44,323 nucleotides of DNA from Vulcanimicrobiota bacterium (GCA_019232905.1 JAFANA010000118.1:1-44323); one strand, 5' to 3'. Numbered from the stretch's first letter, positions 1 to 9,158 are shown. The notes: generated by a model not told the origin, from the sequence alone. A program made the numbers and translations.

Positions 1-203
1 ACGTCGTTCATCATCTCGTCGGTGCCGCGAAATGCGATGCGATGATATTCGCCGTTTTCCACCGTCATGTAGACGACGTACGGCGGTGTGCCGTACGAAT
101 GCAGACGCGCGAGCGCCCGAAACACGACTTCGTTTGCGCTGGGGGAAGCGGACGGCACCGGCGCTTGCGCGAGCAGCGCGACAGCGCAGAACAGCGCGAT
201 CAT
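1..203 (-). CDS. Secreted protein, N-terminal fragment (runs off window)
   Basis: The first 67 codons of a minus-strand gene are present; the rest lies beyond the window edge. The ATG at 203 opens a short hydrophobic stretch (MIALFCAVALLAQAPVP) that looks like a Sec signal peptide, followed by a Ser/Pro-rich linker and the start of a mature domain with VVYMTVENGEYHRIAF. The start lies 5 nt after the stop of meaB, so the two are probably co-transcribed. I do not recognise the family from this fragment. Confidence 0.6.
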   Translation of the reverse strand, partial: MIALFCAVALLAQAPVPSASPSANEVVFRALARLHSYGTPPYVVYMTVENGEYHRIAFRGTDEMMND

Positions 204-208
204 CGCAC

Positions 209-1189
209 TTAGGTCAGCCCCTTGACGATGGCGCGCGGACGCGCGGGCGGCTCGTCGGCATCCGCCGTATCTTCCGACGCGCTGAACCGCGTCAACAACG
301 CGTCGGCTGCCGCGTAGGGATCGATGTCGATCCGCACGTCGTGCAGTTCGTGTTGCAATCGCTTCTGCAATCGGCCCATCGCCAGTTGACGCACCTGGTG
401 TGTAAACGCTTCGCGCCGTTTCTCTTCGATTTCACCGGTTTCGTTCAAATAGACGACATGCGCTTCGATTGCTTTCCAGAGATCGTCGATGCCCTCGCCC
501 GACAATGCTTGCGTCGTCACGAGTTCGGGTACCCAGCCGGTAAACTGCAGCATTTCCATCATCCCGCGAATCTCGCGGCGCATTTGATTGGCCATCGGGT
601 GATCCGCCTTGTTGACGACGAAAATGTCGGCGATTTCCATGATGCCGGCCTTGATTACTTGGATCGAATCGCCGCTGCCGGGCTGCAGCGCGACGAGCGT
701 CGTTTGCGCGAGTTCGGCAATCTCGATTTCGCTTTGGCCGACACCGACGGTCTCGATCAAGACGACGTCGAGGCCGAAGGCATCCATGAGCAGCACGGCA
801 TCGGCGGTTGCACCGGCAAGACCGCCGAGGTGTCCGCGACTCGCCATCGAGCGAATGAACACGTCAGGATCGACGAAATGCTCGGTGAGACGAATGCGAT
901 CCCCGAGCAATGCACCGTGCGAAAACGGCGAGCTGGGATCGACGGAGATGACACCGACGGTCTTTCCGAGCGAGCGAGCCTTCCTCACCAGTGCGGACGA
1001 AAGCGTCGATTTTCCGACTCCAGGCGGCCCGGTCAGTCCGATCGTCATCGCGCGGCCGGTGCGCGGATAGAGCCGCCGCACCAGCTCGGCGCCGCGTCCG
1101 CTTTCCGACCACGAAATCGCTCGCGCAAGCCCGCGCGGCCGTCCGTCATTGAAGTCGCGCAACAGCGCGTCGATACCGAGAGTCGCCAA
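209..1189 (-). CDS. meaB: Methylmalonyl-CoA mutase-associated GTPase MeaB
   Basis: This is a G3E-family P-loop GTPase, 326 aa, the usual length for MeaB/ArgK. In characterised systems MeaB escorts adenosylcobalamin-dependent methylmalonyl-CoA mutase, gating cofactor loading and protecting it from inactivation in the cytoplasm. Visible motifs are the Walker A loop GPPGVGKST (54-62), DPSSP (84-88), the switch segment ETVGVGQSE (146-154) and the NKAD base-specificity motif (193-196), followed by a helical C-terminal dimerisation region. The start is TTG at 1189, with AAGGG a few bases upstream. It sits between a DUF4097-like gene and a cut-off secreted protein on the same strand. No mutase gene is in the window, so its partner must be encoded elsewhere. 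The older name 'ArgK, arginine transport kinase' should not be used. Confidence 0.93.
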   Translation of the reverse strand: MATLGIDALLRDFNDGRPRGLARAISWSESGRGAELVRRLYPRTGRAMTIGLTGPPGVGKSTLSSALVRKARSLGKTVGVISVDPSSPFSHGALLGDRIRLTEHFVDPDVFIRSMASRGHLGGLAGATADAVLLMDAFGLDVVLIETVGVGQSEIEIAELAQTTLVALQPGSGDSIQVIKAGIMEIADIFVVNKADHPMANQMRREIRGMMEMLQFTGWVPELVTTQALSGEGIDDLWKAIEAHVVYLNETGEIEEKRREAFTHQVRQLAMGRLQKRLQHELHDVRIDIDPYAAADALLTRFSASEDTADADEPPARPRAIVKGLT

Positions 1190-1228
1190 AGTATCCCTTG
1201 GATTGTGGCCTCCGGCGAAACGCCCCTT

Positions 1229-1915
1229 TTAGGAGCCGACCGTGATCTCGATGCTTCCGTTCGACGTGCGCGCGCTTGCCGAGCCGGGCCCGCCTCCGTC
1301 GCTGAGCGGATTATCGATGTGCCCGTTTGATGTGCTCGCATCGACACGCGTCCGAAAAGCGGACGGCACGTGAAGTGCGATGCGTCCGTTGCTGGAACGA
1401 AGTTTCACGCTCGGCGGGCCGCCCGCGAGCGTTCCGATCGCTGCATCGATTTCACCGTTCGCGGTGCGCGCTTCGAGGATAGGACCTGCGCCGTCAATTC
1501 TGATGCGCCCGTTACTTGTCGTCGCAACGAGCGGCGCCGTGACGTTGGTTATCGAAACGCGTCCATTGCTGACATCGACCGTTAGCGGACGCGTCGCCGG
1601 CACATGGACGGTCCAGTGGAACGACTCGTTCCACGACCCCTTCACAAGTCCGAAGAAGTACGTCTTTTTCGCTCCGGTGTAAACCGCAGTTACGGTAAGC
1701 GACTTCCCGTTGCGCGAGACTTCGGCACTCACGTCGCCTGGATTGCCGTTATTCACTTCCTGCTCGACGCTGATCTCGGGGCGATCCCACGCCTCGACGT
1801 CGACGGTGGACCCGGCCCACTGGTTTGCTTGCGTCGTCGTAATCGTGATGGTGGAATCGGCACCGGCCGGTGCGCCGGCGATTGCTGCGGCAAAGATCAG
1901 TCCGATGATACTCAT
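1229..1915 (-). CDS. Secreted DUF4097-like beta-helix protein
   Basis: The protein has 228 aa. A signal peptide (MSIIGLIFAAAIAGAPAGADS) is followed by a chain of short, self-similar beta repeats with recurring SNGRI/TSNGHI/TANGEI turns, about one every 20 residues. That pattern is typical of DUF4097 (putative auto-transporter adhesin head or Bactofilin-like beta-solenoid) domains. No catalytic motif is seen. An extended reading from 2002 is possible, but it would have no signal peptide and would overlap the divergent serine hydrolase gene, so the ATG at 1915 is preferred. It is the first gene of the minus-strand group leading into meaB. The function is unknown; a cell-surface or periplasmic location is inferred from the signal peptide. 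Confidence 0.75.
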   Translation of the reverse strand: MSIIGLIFAAAIAGAPAGADSTITITTTQANQWAGSTVDVEAWDRPEISVEQEVNNGNPGDVSAEVSRNGKSLTVTAVYTGAKKTYFFGLVKGSWNESFHWTVHVPATRPLTVDVSNGRVSITNVTAPLVATTSNGRIRIDGAGPILEARTANGEIDAAIGTLAGGPPSVKLRSSNGRIALHVPSAFRTRVDASTSNGHIDNPLSDGGGPGSASARTSNGSIEITVGS

Positions 1916-1974
1916 ATCGCATCTACGTTCGCCGGGCGCCGCGGGTTTCAGCCGCGCGCGTGGAAGTGGGTCGC

Positions 1975-3189
1975 ATGCTGGCCGGTGCTTTGCTGGCCGC
2001 ATCGCTCGCGCTTACGGCCGCACAGTCCCAGAAGATCGATGCCGTCGTCGAGCAAGTGATGGCGGCGGATCATATTTCAGGTCTCTCGATCGGCATCGCA
2101 CGCAGAGGCCGGATCTTGCTCTCACGCGGTTACGGCAACGCCACCGGGAACACCGTCTATCGCATCGGCTCGCTGACAAAGCAATTCACGGCCGCGCTGG
2201 TGCTGCAACAGATCGAACGCGGAACGGTGTCGATGGAGACGTCGACGCACGGCGCAACCGTACAACAGCTGCTCGCGCAAACGAGCGGACTTCCCACCTA
2301 CGACGGTTCCGCGCGTAGCGTCGAGACGGCGTTACAGTCACGCCCAGTCTTCCAGCCGGGCACGCAGTTCGAATACAGCAACACGAACTACTATCTTCTC
2401 GGAACGCTCCTCGAATCGACGACACACGTTCCTTTTGCGACGCTTTTGCAAACGAATATTACGGTTCCGCTCGGACTCCACGAAACGTCGCTTCCCGTGC
2501 CCGATGCATCGGCGGGCATGGCGTCGAGCGCGCGCGATCTCCTTACTTGGCTCGAAGCGCTGCGCAGCGGCCGCGTCGTTTCCGCTGCGAACGTTCAAGC
2601 AATGACTGCCTCGCAAGGATTAAGCAGCGGCGAACGGACGCATTACGGCTACGGCTTTTACATTCGCAACTGGTACGGTTGGAAAACGGCGGAACATCCC
2701 GGCTACGTCGAGGGATTTAGCGCCGATGATGCGCTCGTGATCGACGACGGACTCGAAATCGCGGTGCTCGCAGACGCAGGGGACGCGTTTCTTCTTCCAC
2801 TTACCAAAACCGTCGTTCAGGTGCTCGAACCGCCGCGTGACAGCGCGCTGGTCGCGGACTTTCAGCATCCCGCCGAAAACGAAAATCCGTCGGTCACGCA
2901 CGATGTTACAGAACTGATTCGCGAGTTCCAGAGTGGCGAAATCGACCGCAACCGGTTGACCCCCTCGCTGAATAAAGCGCTCTCGCCGCAACAAGTATTC
3001 CAAGGAGAGCAGACGTTCTCGCCGCTCGGCGCGCTGACGCTCGTAGAGTTCATCGATCGCACGGCCGTCAACGGAACCTCATTCGAGAAGTATCGACTGA
3101 CCTTCGGGTACAAGCAGTTCTGGATGACACTCAGCTACGCGCCGGACGGAAAGATCGACACGCTTGCCGTTGCGCCGGACGACGACTAA
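1975..3189 (+). CDS. Serine beta-lactamase-like hydrolase (class C/PBP4* fold), secreted
   Basis: This 404-aa exported protein has the serine beta-lactamase/penicillin-binding fold. An N-terminal signal peptide is followed by the catalytic S66-x-x-K69 (GSLTK), the tyrosine motif Y134-S-N and the H241-P-G motif, which replaces KTG in many esterase/peptidase members. Residues about 285-404 form a C-terminal beta domain of the DUF3471-like type. The family includes D-amino-acid peptidases and esterases as well as beta-lactamases, so the substrate cannot be named. The ATG at 1975 is chosen because GGAAG lies 8 nt upstream; a GTG at 1960 is in frame but lacks a site. The protein is related over its full length to the one at 39439-40839, which has lost the catalytic Ser and Lys. 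Confidence 0.85.
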   Translation: MLAGALLAASLALTAAQSQKIDAVVEQVMAADHISGLSIGIARRGRILLSRGYGNATGNTVYRIGSLTKQFTAALVLQQIERGTVSMETSTHGATVQQLLAQTSGLPTYDGSARSVETALQSRPVFQPGTQFEYSNTNYYLLGTLLESTTHVPFATLLQTNITVPLGLHETSLPVPDASAGMASSARDLLTWLEALRSGRVVSAANVQAMTASQGLSSGERTHYGYGFYIRNWYGWKTAEHPGYVEGFSADDALVIDDGLEIAVLADAGDAFLLPLTKTVVQVLEPPRDSALVADFQHPAENENPSVTHDVTELIREFQSGEIDRNRLTPSLNKALSPQQVFQGEQTFSPLGALTLVEFIDRTAVNGTSFEKYRLTFGYKQFWMTLSYAPDGKIDTLAVAPDDD

Positions 3190-3197
3190 GGATACCG

Positions 3198-4565
3198 GTG
3201 CTGCGAATCACGCTCGCGATGCTATTGATCGCGCAGAGTTTGATCGTGCCGCTCACCGGTCAGCGCACGCGCGCGATTGAGGCCGAGTCGCTCTTTCATA
3301 CGCTCTTTCGCGATTTTTTTCCGGAAGACGACGACACGACGTACGTGCAAACGGGCGATATCCCCGCGATGTGGCTGCGCGATTCCGCGGCGCAGACGAT
3401 CCCGTACGTCCGCTTCCAGACCGACTATCCGGTTTTGCAACGGCGTTTTACGGGCGTCATCGAACGCGACGCGCGGGCAATCAATCTCGATCCGTTTGCG
3501 AATGCTTTTAATGCCGACTACACGCCGTGGGAACGGAAGTGGGAGGTTGATTCGATCGCCTGGCCCGTGATGCTGGCGTTCGTCTATTTTCAACAGACCG
3601 GCGACCGCTCGATCTTTACGCAGGAATTCCATGTCGCGCTGAGCCGCATCGTGTACACGTATGGCTGCGAGCAGCACCATTCACGGTGCAGCACGTACAT
3701 ATACCCATACCGCACGTATAGCGACGACCGCTACAACGAGAGCACCGGGTTGATCTGGGGTGCGTTCCGCCCGTCCGACGATCCCGTGCAATATCGCTTC
3801 AACATTCCGCAGAATATGATCGCGGTCGTCGCCTTGCGCGAGATCCGTCAATTAGCGCTGAATGGATACGGCGATAGTGAGCTTGCAACGAAGGCGCTAA
3901 CGCTCGAACAATCGCTCTTCATGGCGATCCAGCAATACGGAATGCTCTTCGATGAAAAGACGCGCACGTGGATGTACGCGTATGAGACGGACGGATACGG
4001 TCGCTACAACCTGATGGACGACGCCAACATTCCGAATCTCACGACGTTGCCGTACCTCGATTGGTCGTCCGCGAACTATCCGGTGTACCGCGCCACGCGC
4101 GCGTTTGCATTGAGCCGTCGCAATCCGTGGTACTTCCGCGGACGGTACGCCGAAGGATTGGGCAGTCCGCACACGCCGTACGGCAACGTCTGGCCGCTCG
4201 GAATGATCGGCGAGGCCCTGACGGAAACAAACCCCGCGTCGATCGACGAGCTGATCACGTCGCTTGCCGAAACGGACAGCGAAGCCGGCCTTCTGCACGA
4301 GAGTTTTTACGCAGACGGCTATTGGCGATTCACGCGTCAGGAATTCGGTTGGGCAAACGCCCTCTACGGAGAGTTGATTTTTCGAACGCTCGCGGGATTT
4401 CAGACGACGCCGTTCATTCGCGAAGGCGTTATCATCCCATACGAGCGCCGCACGCCGACGCCGGCACTCGTCCCGCTCGAAGACCAGCTATTCAACAGCG
4501 CCACACTCGTCGGAACGCTGGGCCGCCTGCTGTACGAAGGACGCGAAGCCGCAATCAACCAGTAG
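3198..4565 (+). CDS. Glycoside hydrolase family 125 (exo-alpha-1,6-mannosidase type), secreted
   Basis: The protein has 455 aa and a signal peptide of about 20 residues. The segments PAMWLRDSAAQTIPY (about 53-67), WEVDSIAWPVMLAFVYF (about 114-130) and MDDANIPNL are the conserved features of GH125. This family comprises metal-independent inverting exo-alpha-1,6-mannosidases with an (alpha/alpha)6 barrel. The predicted role is removal of mannose from alpha-mannan or glycoprotein glycans in the periplasm or outside the cell. The start is GTG at 3198, with AAGGA overlapping the stop of the upstream hydrolase gene and 8 nt between the genes, so the two are likely co-transcribed. The gene ends 16 nt from the convergent uppS. 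Confidence 0.85.
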   Translation: MLRITLAMLLIAQSLIVPLTGQRTRAIEAESLFHTLFRDFFPEDDDTTYVQTGDIPAMWLRDSAAQTIPYVRFQTDYPVLQRRFTGVIERDARAINLDPFANAFNADYTPWERKWEVDSIAWPVMLAFVYFQQTGDRSIFTQEFHVALSRIVYTYGCEQHHSRCSTYIYPYRTYSDDRYNESTGLIWGAFRPSDDPVQYRFNIPQNMIAVVALREIRQLALNGYGDSELATKALTLEQSLFMAIQQYGMLFDEKTRTWMYAYETDGYGRYNLMDDANIPNLTTLPYLDWSSANYPVYRATRAFALSRRNPWYFRGRYAEGLGSPHTPYGNVWPLGMIGEALTETNPASIDELITSLAETDSEAGLLHESFYADGYWRFTRQEFGWANALYGELIFRTLAGFQTTPFIREGVIIPYERRTPTPALVPLEDQLFNSATLVGTLGRLLYEGREAAINQ

Positions 4566-4581
4566 GCCGCGCTGTGCTACG

Positions 4582-5298
4582 TCATGCGCCGAAGCGGCGT
4601 TGGCGGTCGCTGTATTCGCGAACGGCTGCGTCGAATTGAACGTCGTCGAAATCAGGCCACATGACCGGGAGCGTCAGCAGCTCCGTGTACGCGAGCTGAT
4701 AGAGAAGGAAGTTCGAGACGCGGAACTCGGCGCCGGTGCGAATCAACAGATCGGGATCCGCGGCATGCGGCGCATACATCCGCGCGCGCAACGTCGATTC
4801 ATCGATCGATTCCGGTGTGATGCGATGCGCCGCGACGTCGCGCGCGATTGATTGCACCGCGCGCACGATCTCATTGCGGCCGCTATAATTCAGGGCAAGG
4901 GCCAGCGTGATGCGCGTGCCGCCCTTCGTCGATTCAACCAGGTCCCGCAGTGCAGCGCGCGCCGGAAACGCGAAGGCGTCCAGCTCGCCGATGATCTCGA
5001 CGCGGACGCCTTGCCGGATGAGATCCGGCTTTTCCGACTGCGCGCACGCGGCGTATAACTGCATGAGGAGACCGACCTCGCCGGCCTCGCGCCGCCAGTT
5101 CTCGGTTGAAAATCCGTAGACGGTCAGCCGGCCGACCCCGGCCGCCGCGGCCGCCCGAACCGACCCGCGCAATGCATTGACGCCGCGCCGGTACCCCTCG
5201 GCGATCGGCAAGCCGCGCTCCCTCGCCCATCGCCGGTTGCCGTCCATAATGATGGCAACGTGCTGAGGAACGGCGGCGAGCGCACGGGCATTGATCAT
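4582..5298 (-). CDS. uppS: Isoprenyl (undecaprenyl) diphosphate synthase
   Basis: The protein has 238 aa and is a cis-prenyltransferase. The diphosphate-binding signature IMDGNRRWARERG carries the catalytic Asp19, and a GYRRG segment follows. The C-terminal DLLIRTGAEFRVSNFLLYQLAYTEL-type region is the second UPP synthase signature, although the usual GGE is GAE here. The enzyme condenses isopentenyl diphosphate onto farnesyl diphosphate to make the C55 lipid carrier for peptidoglycan and surface glycans. The usual neighbours (frr, cdsA, dxr) are absent; the gene stands alone and divergent from the tricorn gene, and a perfect palindrome begins 4 bp upstream of its ATG. This could be a second uppS-like copy with another chain length. 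Confidence 0.9.
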   Translation of the reverse strand: MINARALAAVPQHVAIIMDGNRRWARERGLPIAEGYRRGVNALRGSVRAAAAAGVGRLTVYGFSTENWRREAGEVGLLMQLYAACAQSEKPDLIRQGVRVEIIGELDAFAFPARAALRDLVESTKGGTRITLALALNYSGRNEIVRAVQSIARDVAAHRITPESIDESTLRARMYAPHAADPDLLIRTGAEFRVSNFLLYQLAYTELLTLPVMWPDFDDVQFDAAVREYSDRQRRFGA

Positions 5299-5301
5299 GC
5301 C

Positions 5302-5322
5302 TTACTTTGTAACACAAAGTAA
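5302..5322. promoter_or_regulatory. Perfect 9-bp inverted repeat, candidate operator
   Basis: TTACTTTGT, a 3-nt centre (AAC) and ACAAAGTAA form a perfect dyad between the divergent uppS and tricorn genes. It lies immediately upstream of the uppS ATG and about 50 nt upstream of the tricorn ATG. The geometry suits a dimeric repressor that could shut off both genes. There is no T-tract, so a terminator is unlikely. The regulator is unknown. Confidence 0.55.
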
Positions 5323-5371
5323 TCGCCACGTGCAAGAGACGCATCGAGCAAGACGTAAACCCCTGCTCGTC

Positions 5372-8300
5372 ATGACGCAAGGCTACTACCGCTATCCCAC
5401 GCTCGCGGGGGACCGCATCGTTTTCGTTTGCGAGGACGACCTTTGGTCGGTTCCGGCATCCGGGGGCACCGCATCCCGGCTTACGGTGAGCTTCGGCACA
5501 TGCGCAACGCCGCGTCTCTCGCCGGACGGCCAATGGATCGCGTTCGTTTCGAACGACGACGGCAATCCGGAAGTCTATGTCATGCCGTCAATAGGCGGGC
5601 AACCGCGGCGTTTGACGTTCCTCGGTTCGACCGTCGCGCAGGTCATTGGATGGAGCGCCGATGCGTCGGACATCTATTTTGCGGCGAATGCGCGCGCATG
5701 GTTCGAAGGCGAGACGCGGCCGTTCGCGGTTCCGCGCGACGGCGGAGAGCCGCGCGAACTCAACGTCGGTCACGCGCGGACGTATTCGTTCGGTCCTACC
5801 GGCGCAATGGTGCTCGGACGCAACGCGGTCGATCCCGCGCGGTGGAAGCGTTATCGTGGCGGAACGGCCGGTGAGATCTGGGTTGAGACGCACGGCGTGC
5901 TCGAGTTCGAACGTCTCGCGCTGCCCGGCAATCCGGCGTGGCCGATGTGGATCGGCGAACGGATCTTCTTTCTCGACGATCACGAAGGCATCGGCAACAT
6001 TTATTCGTGCGCAACGGATGGCACCGATGTCACTCGTCATTCGCACGAAGCCGAATACTACGCGCGCTTCCCCTCGACCGACGGCACGCGCATCGTCTAC
6101 GGTGCGGGCGGCGTCATTCATCTGCTCGATATCGCAAACGACACCGTTCGCGAAGTGGCGATCGATACGCCCTCGGCTGAGCCGCAAACGGTTCGCCGTT
6201 TCGAAGCTGCGTCCGAGTCGCTCGAGCATTTTGCGCCTCACCCCGACGGCACGCGGGTCGCTTTCGTCTCGCGCGGACAAGCGTTCACAATGCCCCTCTT
6301 TGAAGGCGCCGTCATTCAACATGCCGGCGGCAGTCGCGTGCGCGAGCGCCTCGCGGAGTGGCTGAAAGACGGAAAACGCTTCGTCTGCGTGACCGACCGC
6401 AACGGATACGAGCAACTCGCGTTGCATCGCGCGGACGTTGCCGACGAACCGAAGCTTCTGACCAACGGCGATATCGGCCGCACCACGGAACTGGCCGTGT
6501 CGCCGGTGAACGACACGATTGCATTTGCGAATCACCGGCACGAATTGTGCCTGCTCGATATCGAGGACGGAAACGTACGCGTCATTGACACGAGCCCCGC
6601 GCGGCGAGTCACCGGATTGACGTTTTCACCGGACGGACGCTACGTCGCATATTCGTGGTGGCCCGTCTACGGCACGTCGATCATTCGCGTCGCAAAAGTG
6701 AAGTCGGGGAAGGTCAACGACGTCACCTCGCCGCTACGCGTGGATCATTCCCCGGCGTGGGATCCCGAAGGAAAGTATCTCTATTTTATCTCGACGCGCG
6801 ATTTTAATCCCGTGTACGATGCGTTGCAGTTCGACCTGAGTTTTCCGCAGGCACAGCGTCCGTTCGTCGTTACGCTACGAAGCGACGTCCCCTCGCCATT
6901 CGTTCCGCAGCCGCGTCCAGTGCATCGCAATCACGACCACGAGCACGACGAACACGAGAAAAAGAACGGGAAGGCGGAAGATCTTCGCATCGAGATCGAC
7001 TTCGACGGCATCCAGGGGCGCGTGCTCGGGTTTCCCGTCGAGGAAGGCGAGTACGAACAAATCGTCGCGATCAAAGGCCGCGTTTTTTACACGCGCTTTC
7101 CGGTGCAGGGCATCAAACCGGCCGGGCGCGAGGACGAGGACGATGAAACGCTCGGCACGTTGTACGCCTACGATTTCGAACAGCTGCGCCAAGCCGCGAT
7201 TGCAAATGACGTCCACGAGTTCCGCATCGGCGCCGACGGGCATACGCTGATCTATCGTTCGCACGAGCGATTGCGCGCGATCGACGCGACGAACGATCTT
7301 CCCGAGGAAGAGCCGGAAAAACCCGCGAGCGAGGCCGGGCGTAAGAGCGGATGGCTCGATCTCGATCGCGCAAGCGTCGAGATCGCGCCGCGCGACGAGT
7401 GGGCGCAGATGTATCGCGAAGCGTGGCGCTTGCAGACCGAACAGTTTTGGGTCGAAGACATGAGCGACATCGATTGGGATCGCGTCTACGATCGCTACAA
7501 AGCCGTGCTTCCGCGCGTTCGCACGCGCACCGAACTTTCCGATCTCATCTGGGAGATGCAAGGCGAACTCGGGACGTCCCACGCGTACGAATACGGCGGC
7601 GATTACCGTCTACCGCCGCAATACCAGCGCGGTTTTCTCGGCGCCGAGCTCGCATGGGACGACGAACGCAAAGGCTACCGGATCGCGAGGATCTATCGCG
7701 GAGATTCATGGAATCGCGATTCCGATTCACCGCTCGCGGAGCCGGGACTCGACATTCACGAAGGCGATGTGCTGGTGGCAATCGGCGGCCGCCGCTTGAC
7801 GCGTGACATGACGCCGGACCGCTTGCTCGTCAATTCCGCGGGCAAAGACGTGTCGATTACGATTCGCACCCGCAAAGACGAAGAACGCACGGTGCTCGTC
7901 AAAGCGCTTGCATCAGAAGGATCGTTACGCTACCGCGCGTGGGTCGAAGCAAATCGTAAGTACGTGCACGAAAAAACCGGCGGCCGCGTCGGCTACGTTC
8001 ACATTCCCGACATGGGACCGTGGGGTTTCGCGGAATTCCATCGCGGATACTTGAGCGAATTCAACCGTCGCGGATTGGTCGTCGACGTGCGTTACAATCG
8101 CGGCGGACACGTCTCGCCGCTCTTGCTCGAAAAGCTTGCGCGCAAACGCGTCGGTTACGACGTTCCGCGATACGGCGCAGCCGTTCCCTATCCGCCGGAG
8201 TCGGTTGGCGGCCCGATGATCGCGATTACGAATCAATTTGCCGGTTCGGACGGCGACATCTTCAGTCACAGCTTCAAACTCTACAAACTCGGACCGCTCG

Positions 8301-8599
8301 TCGGTAAACGCACGTGGGGCGGCGTGATCGGCATCGAACCGTATCACCATCTCGTCGACGGGACGCTGACGACGCAACCGGAGTACTCGTTTTGGTTCTC
8401 CGATGTCGGCTGGGGCGTCGAAAACTACGGCACCGATCCCGACTACGACGTCGATTTCGCGCCGCAAGATTATCGCGAGGGGCGCGATCCGCAACTTGAC
8501 TTCGCTTTGCGGTTGATGGATCGCGCATTCGAGCACACAACCGAATTGCGCCCCGATCTCACGACACGACCGTCCCTACCGTTGCCGACACTGACGTAA
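5372..8599 (+). CDS. Tricorn protease homologue
   Basis: The protein has 1075 aa, full length for the family. Tricorn is a large cytoplasmic serine protease that trims oligopeptides released by the proteasome or other ATP-dependent proteases. The N-terminal half has WD40-like repeats forming two beta-propellers (TRLSPDGQWIAFVSND and FSPDGRYVAYS type repeats). A PDZ domain (about 760-850) is followed by the C2 catalytic domain. All four catalytic positions of the Thermoplasma enzyme have counterparts at nearly the same numbering: S736-H737 in GTSHAYE, nucleophile S959 in AGSDGD, and E1017 in GVENYG. A His/Asp/Glu/Lys-rich linker lies at about 515-535. The ATG at 5372 starts directly at the family N-terminus (MTQGYYRYPTLAGDRIVF); an in-frame extension to 5291 would cross the palindrome and is rejected. 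Confidence 0.92.
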   Translation: MTQGYYRYPTLAGDRIVFVCEDDLWSVPASGGTASRLTVSFGTCATPRLSPDGQWIAFVSNDDGNPEVYVMPSIGGQPRRLTFLGSTVAQVIGWSADASDIYFAANARAWFEGETRPFAVPRDGGEPRELNVGHARTYSFGPTGAMVLGRNAVDPARWKRYRGGTAGEIWVETHGVLEFERLALPGNPAWPMWIGERIFFLDDHEGIGNIYSCATDGTDVTRHSHEAEYYARFPSTDGTRIVYGAGGVIHLLDIANDTVREVAIDTPSAEPQTVRRFEAASESLEHFAPHPDGTRVAFVSRGQAFTMPLFEGAVIQHAGGSRVRERLAEWLKDGKRFVCVTDRNGYEQLALHRADVADEPKLLTNGDIGRTTELAVSPVNDTIAFANHRHELCLLDIEDGNVRVIDTSPARRVTGLTFSPDGRYVAYSWWPVYGTSIIRVAKVKSGKVNDVTSPLRVDHSPAWDPEGKYLYFISTRDFNPVYDALQFDLSFPQAQRPFVVTLRSDVPSPFVPQPRPVHRNHDHEHDEHEKKNGKAEDLRIEIDFDGIQGRVLGFPVEEGEYEQIVAIKGRVFYTRFPVQGIKPAGREDEDDETLGTLYAYDFEQLRQAAIANDVHEFRIGADGHTLIYRSHERLRAIDATNDLPEEEPEKPASEAGRKSGWLDLDRASVEIAPRDEWAQMYREAWRLQTEQFWVEDMSDIDWDRVYDRYKAVLPRVRTRTELSDLIWEMQGELGTSHAYEYGGDYRLPPQYQRGFLGAELAWDDERKGYRIARIYRGDSWNRDSDSPLAEPGLDIHEGDVLVAIGGRRLTRDMTPDRLLVNSAGKDVSITIRTRKDEERTVLVKALASEGSLRYRAWVEANRKYVHEKTGGRVGYVHIPDMGPWGFAEFHRGYLSEFNRRGLVVDVRYNRGGHVSPLLLEKLARKRVGYDVPRYGAAVPYPPESVGGPMIAITNQFAGSDGDIFSHSFKLYKLGPLVGKRTWGGVIGIEPYHHLVDGTLTTQPEYSFWFSDVGWGVENYGTDPDYDVDFAPQDYREGRDPQLDFALRLMDRAFEHTTELRPDLTTRPSLPLPTLT

Positions 8600-8600
8600 C

Positions 8601-9158
8601 ATGCTGATAACCGAGCGGCTCCGTCTGGAGGCGCTCAAAACAGCCCACACGGACGCGCTGCTCGCGTATCATCTACGCAACCGCGAGCACCTGAAGCCGT
8701 ACGAGCCGGCTCGAAGTGACGACGCATTTACGCGGCGCGCGGTCCGCGAAGAAATCGAGCACGCCGAAGGCTTCGCAGCCGACCAAAGGGCGTTTATATT
8801 CGCCGTATTCGAGCGCAAGGGTGACGACATCGTAGCGCTCGTGCATCTCTTGCACATTATGCGTGGGCCGCGCCAAGACGGGATAATTGCCTATTCGGTC
8901 GACTGCGAGCGTCAAGGGCGCGGTATTGCGACGGAAGCGGCGCAGGCCGTCGTTCGTTTCGCCTTCGATGAGTTACATCTTCACCGGCTCTCAACGGGCT
9001 ATTTTCCGGAGAATGTCGCGAGCGGCCGCGTGCTGCGAAAGCTCGGCTTCACCTTCGAGGGCTACGCGCGCGACTATCTCTTCATCGACGGCGCATGGCA
9101 CGACTCGATTCTGGTAAGTCTGATCAATAAGGACTGGCAACCGCCCCACATCTCCTAA
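8601..9158 (+). CDS. GNAT N-acetyltransferase, RimJ/RimL-like
   Basis: The protein has 185 aa with the fold of Acetyltransf_3. The opening TERLRLEAL, the central SVDCERQGRGIATEAAQAVV acetyl-CoA loop and the ending VASGRVLRKLGFTFEGYARDYLFIDG are typical of RimJ/RimL-type enzymes that acetylate N-terminal alanine or serine of ribosomal proteins, or small amines. The ATG lies one base after the tricorn stop, so it is translated from the tricorn message, presumably by coupling. The substrate cannot be told from sequence. Confidence 0.87.
   Translation: MLITERLRLEALKTAHTDALLAYHLRNREHLKPYEPARSDDAFTRRAVREEIEHAEGFAADQRAFIFAVFERKGDDIVALVHLLHIMRGPRQDGIIAYSVDCERQGRGIATEAAQAVVRFAFDELHLHRLSTGYFPENVASGRVLRKLGFTFEGYARDYLFIDGAWHDSILVSLINKDWQPPHIS

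Noticed and set aside
32-1330. 432-codon open frame on the plus strand
   Set aside because: It is antisense to meaB, which has all GTPase motifs. The plus frame is Arg/His-rich with no domain; long antisense frames are common in GC-rich DNA.
1975-3189. Calling this a true AmpC beta-lactamase
   Set aside because: It has S-x-x-K and Y-S-N but H-P-G instead of K-T-G and a C-terminal extra domain, which fits peptidase/esterase relatives better.
5588-6541. 317-codon open frame antisense to the tricorn gene
   Set aside because: It has no recognisable domain and lies entirely inside the well-supported tricorn reading frame. The same applies to the antisense frames within aceA, aceB, pheS and rocD.
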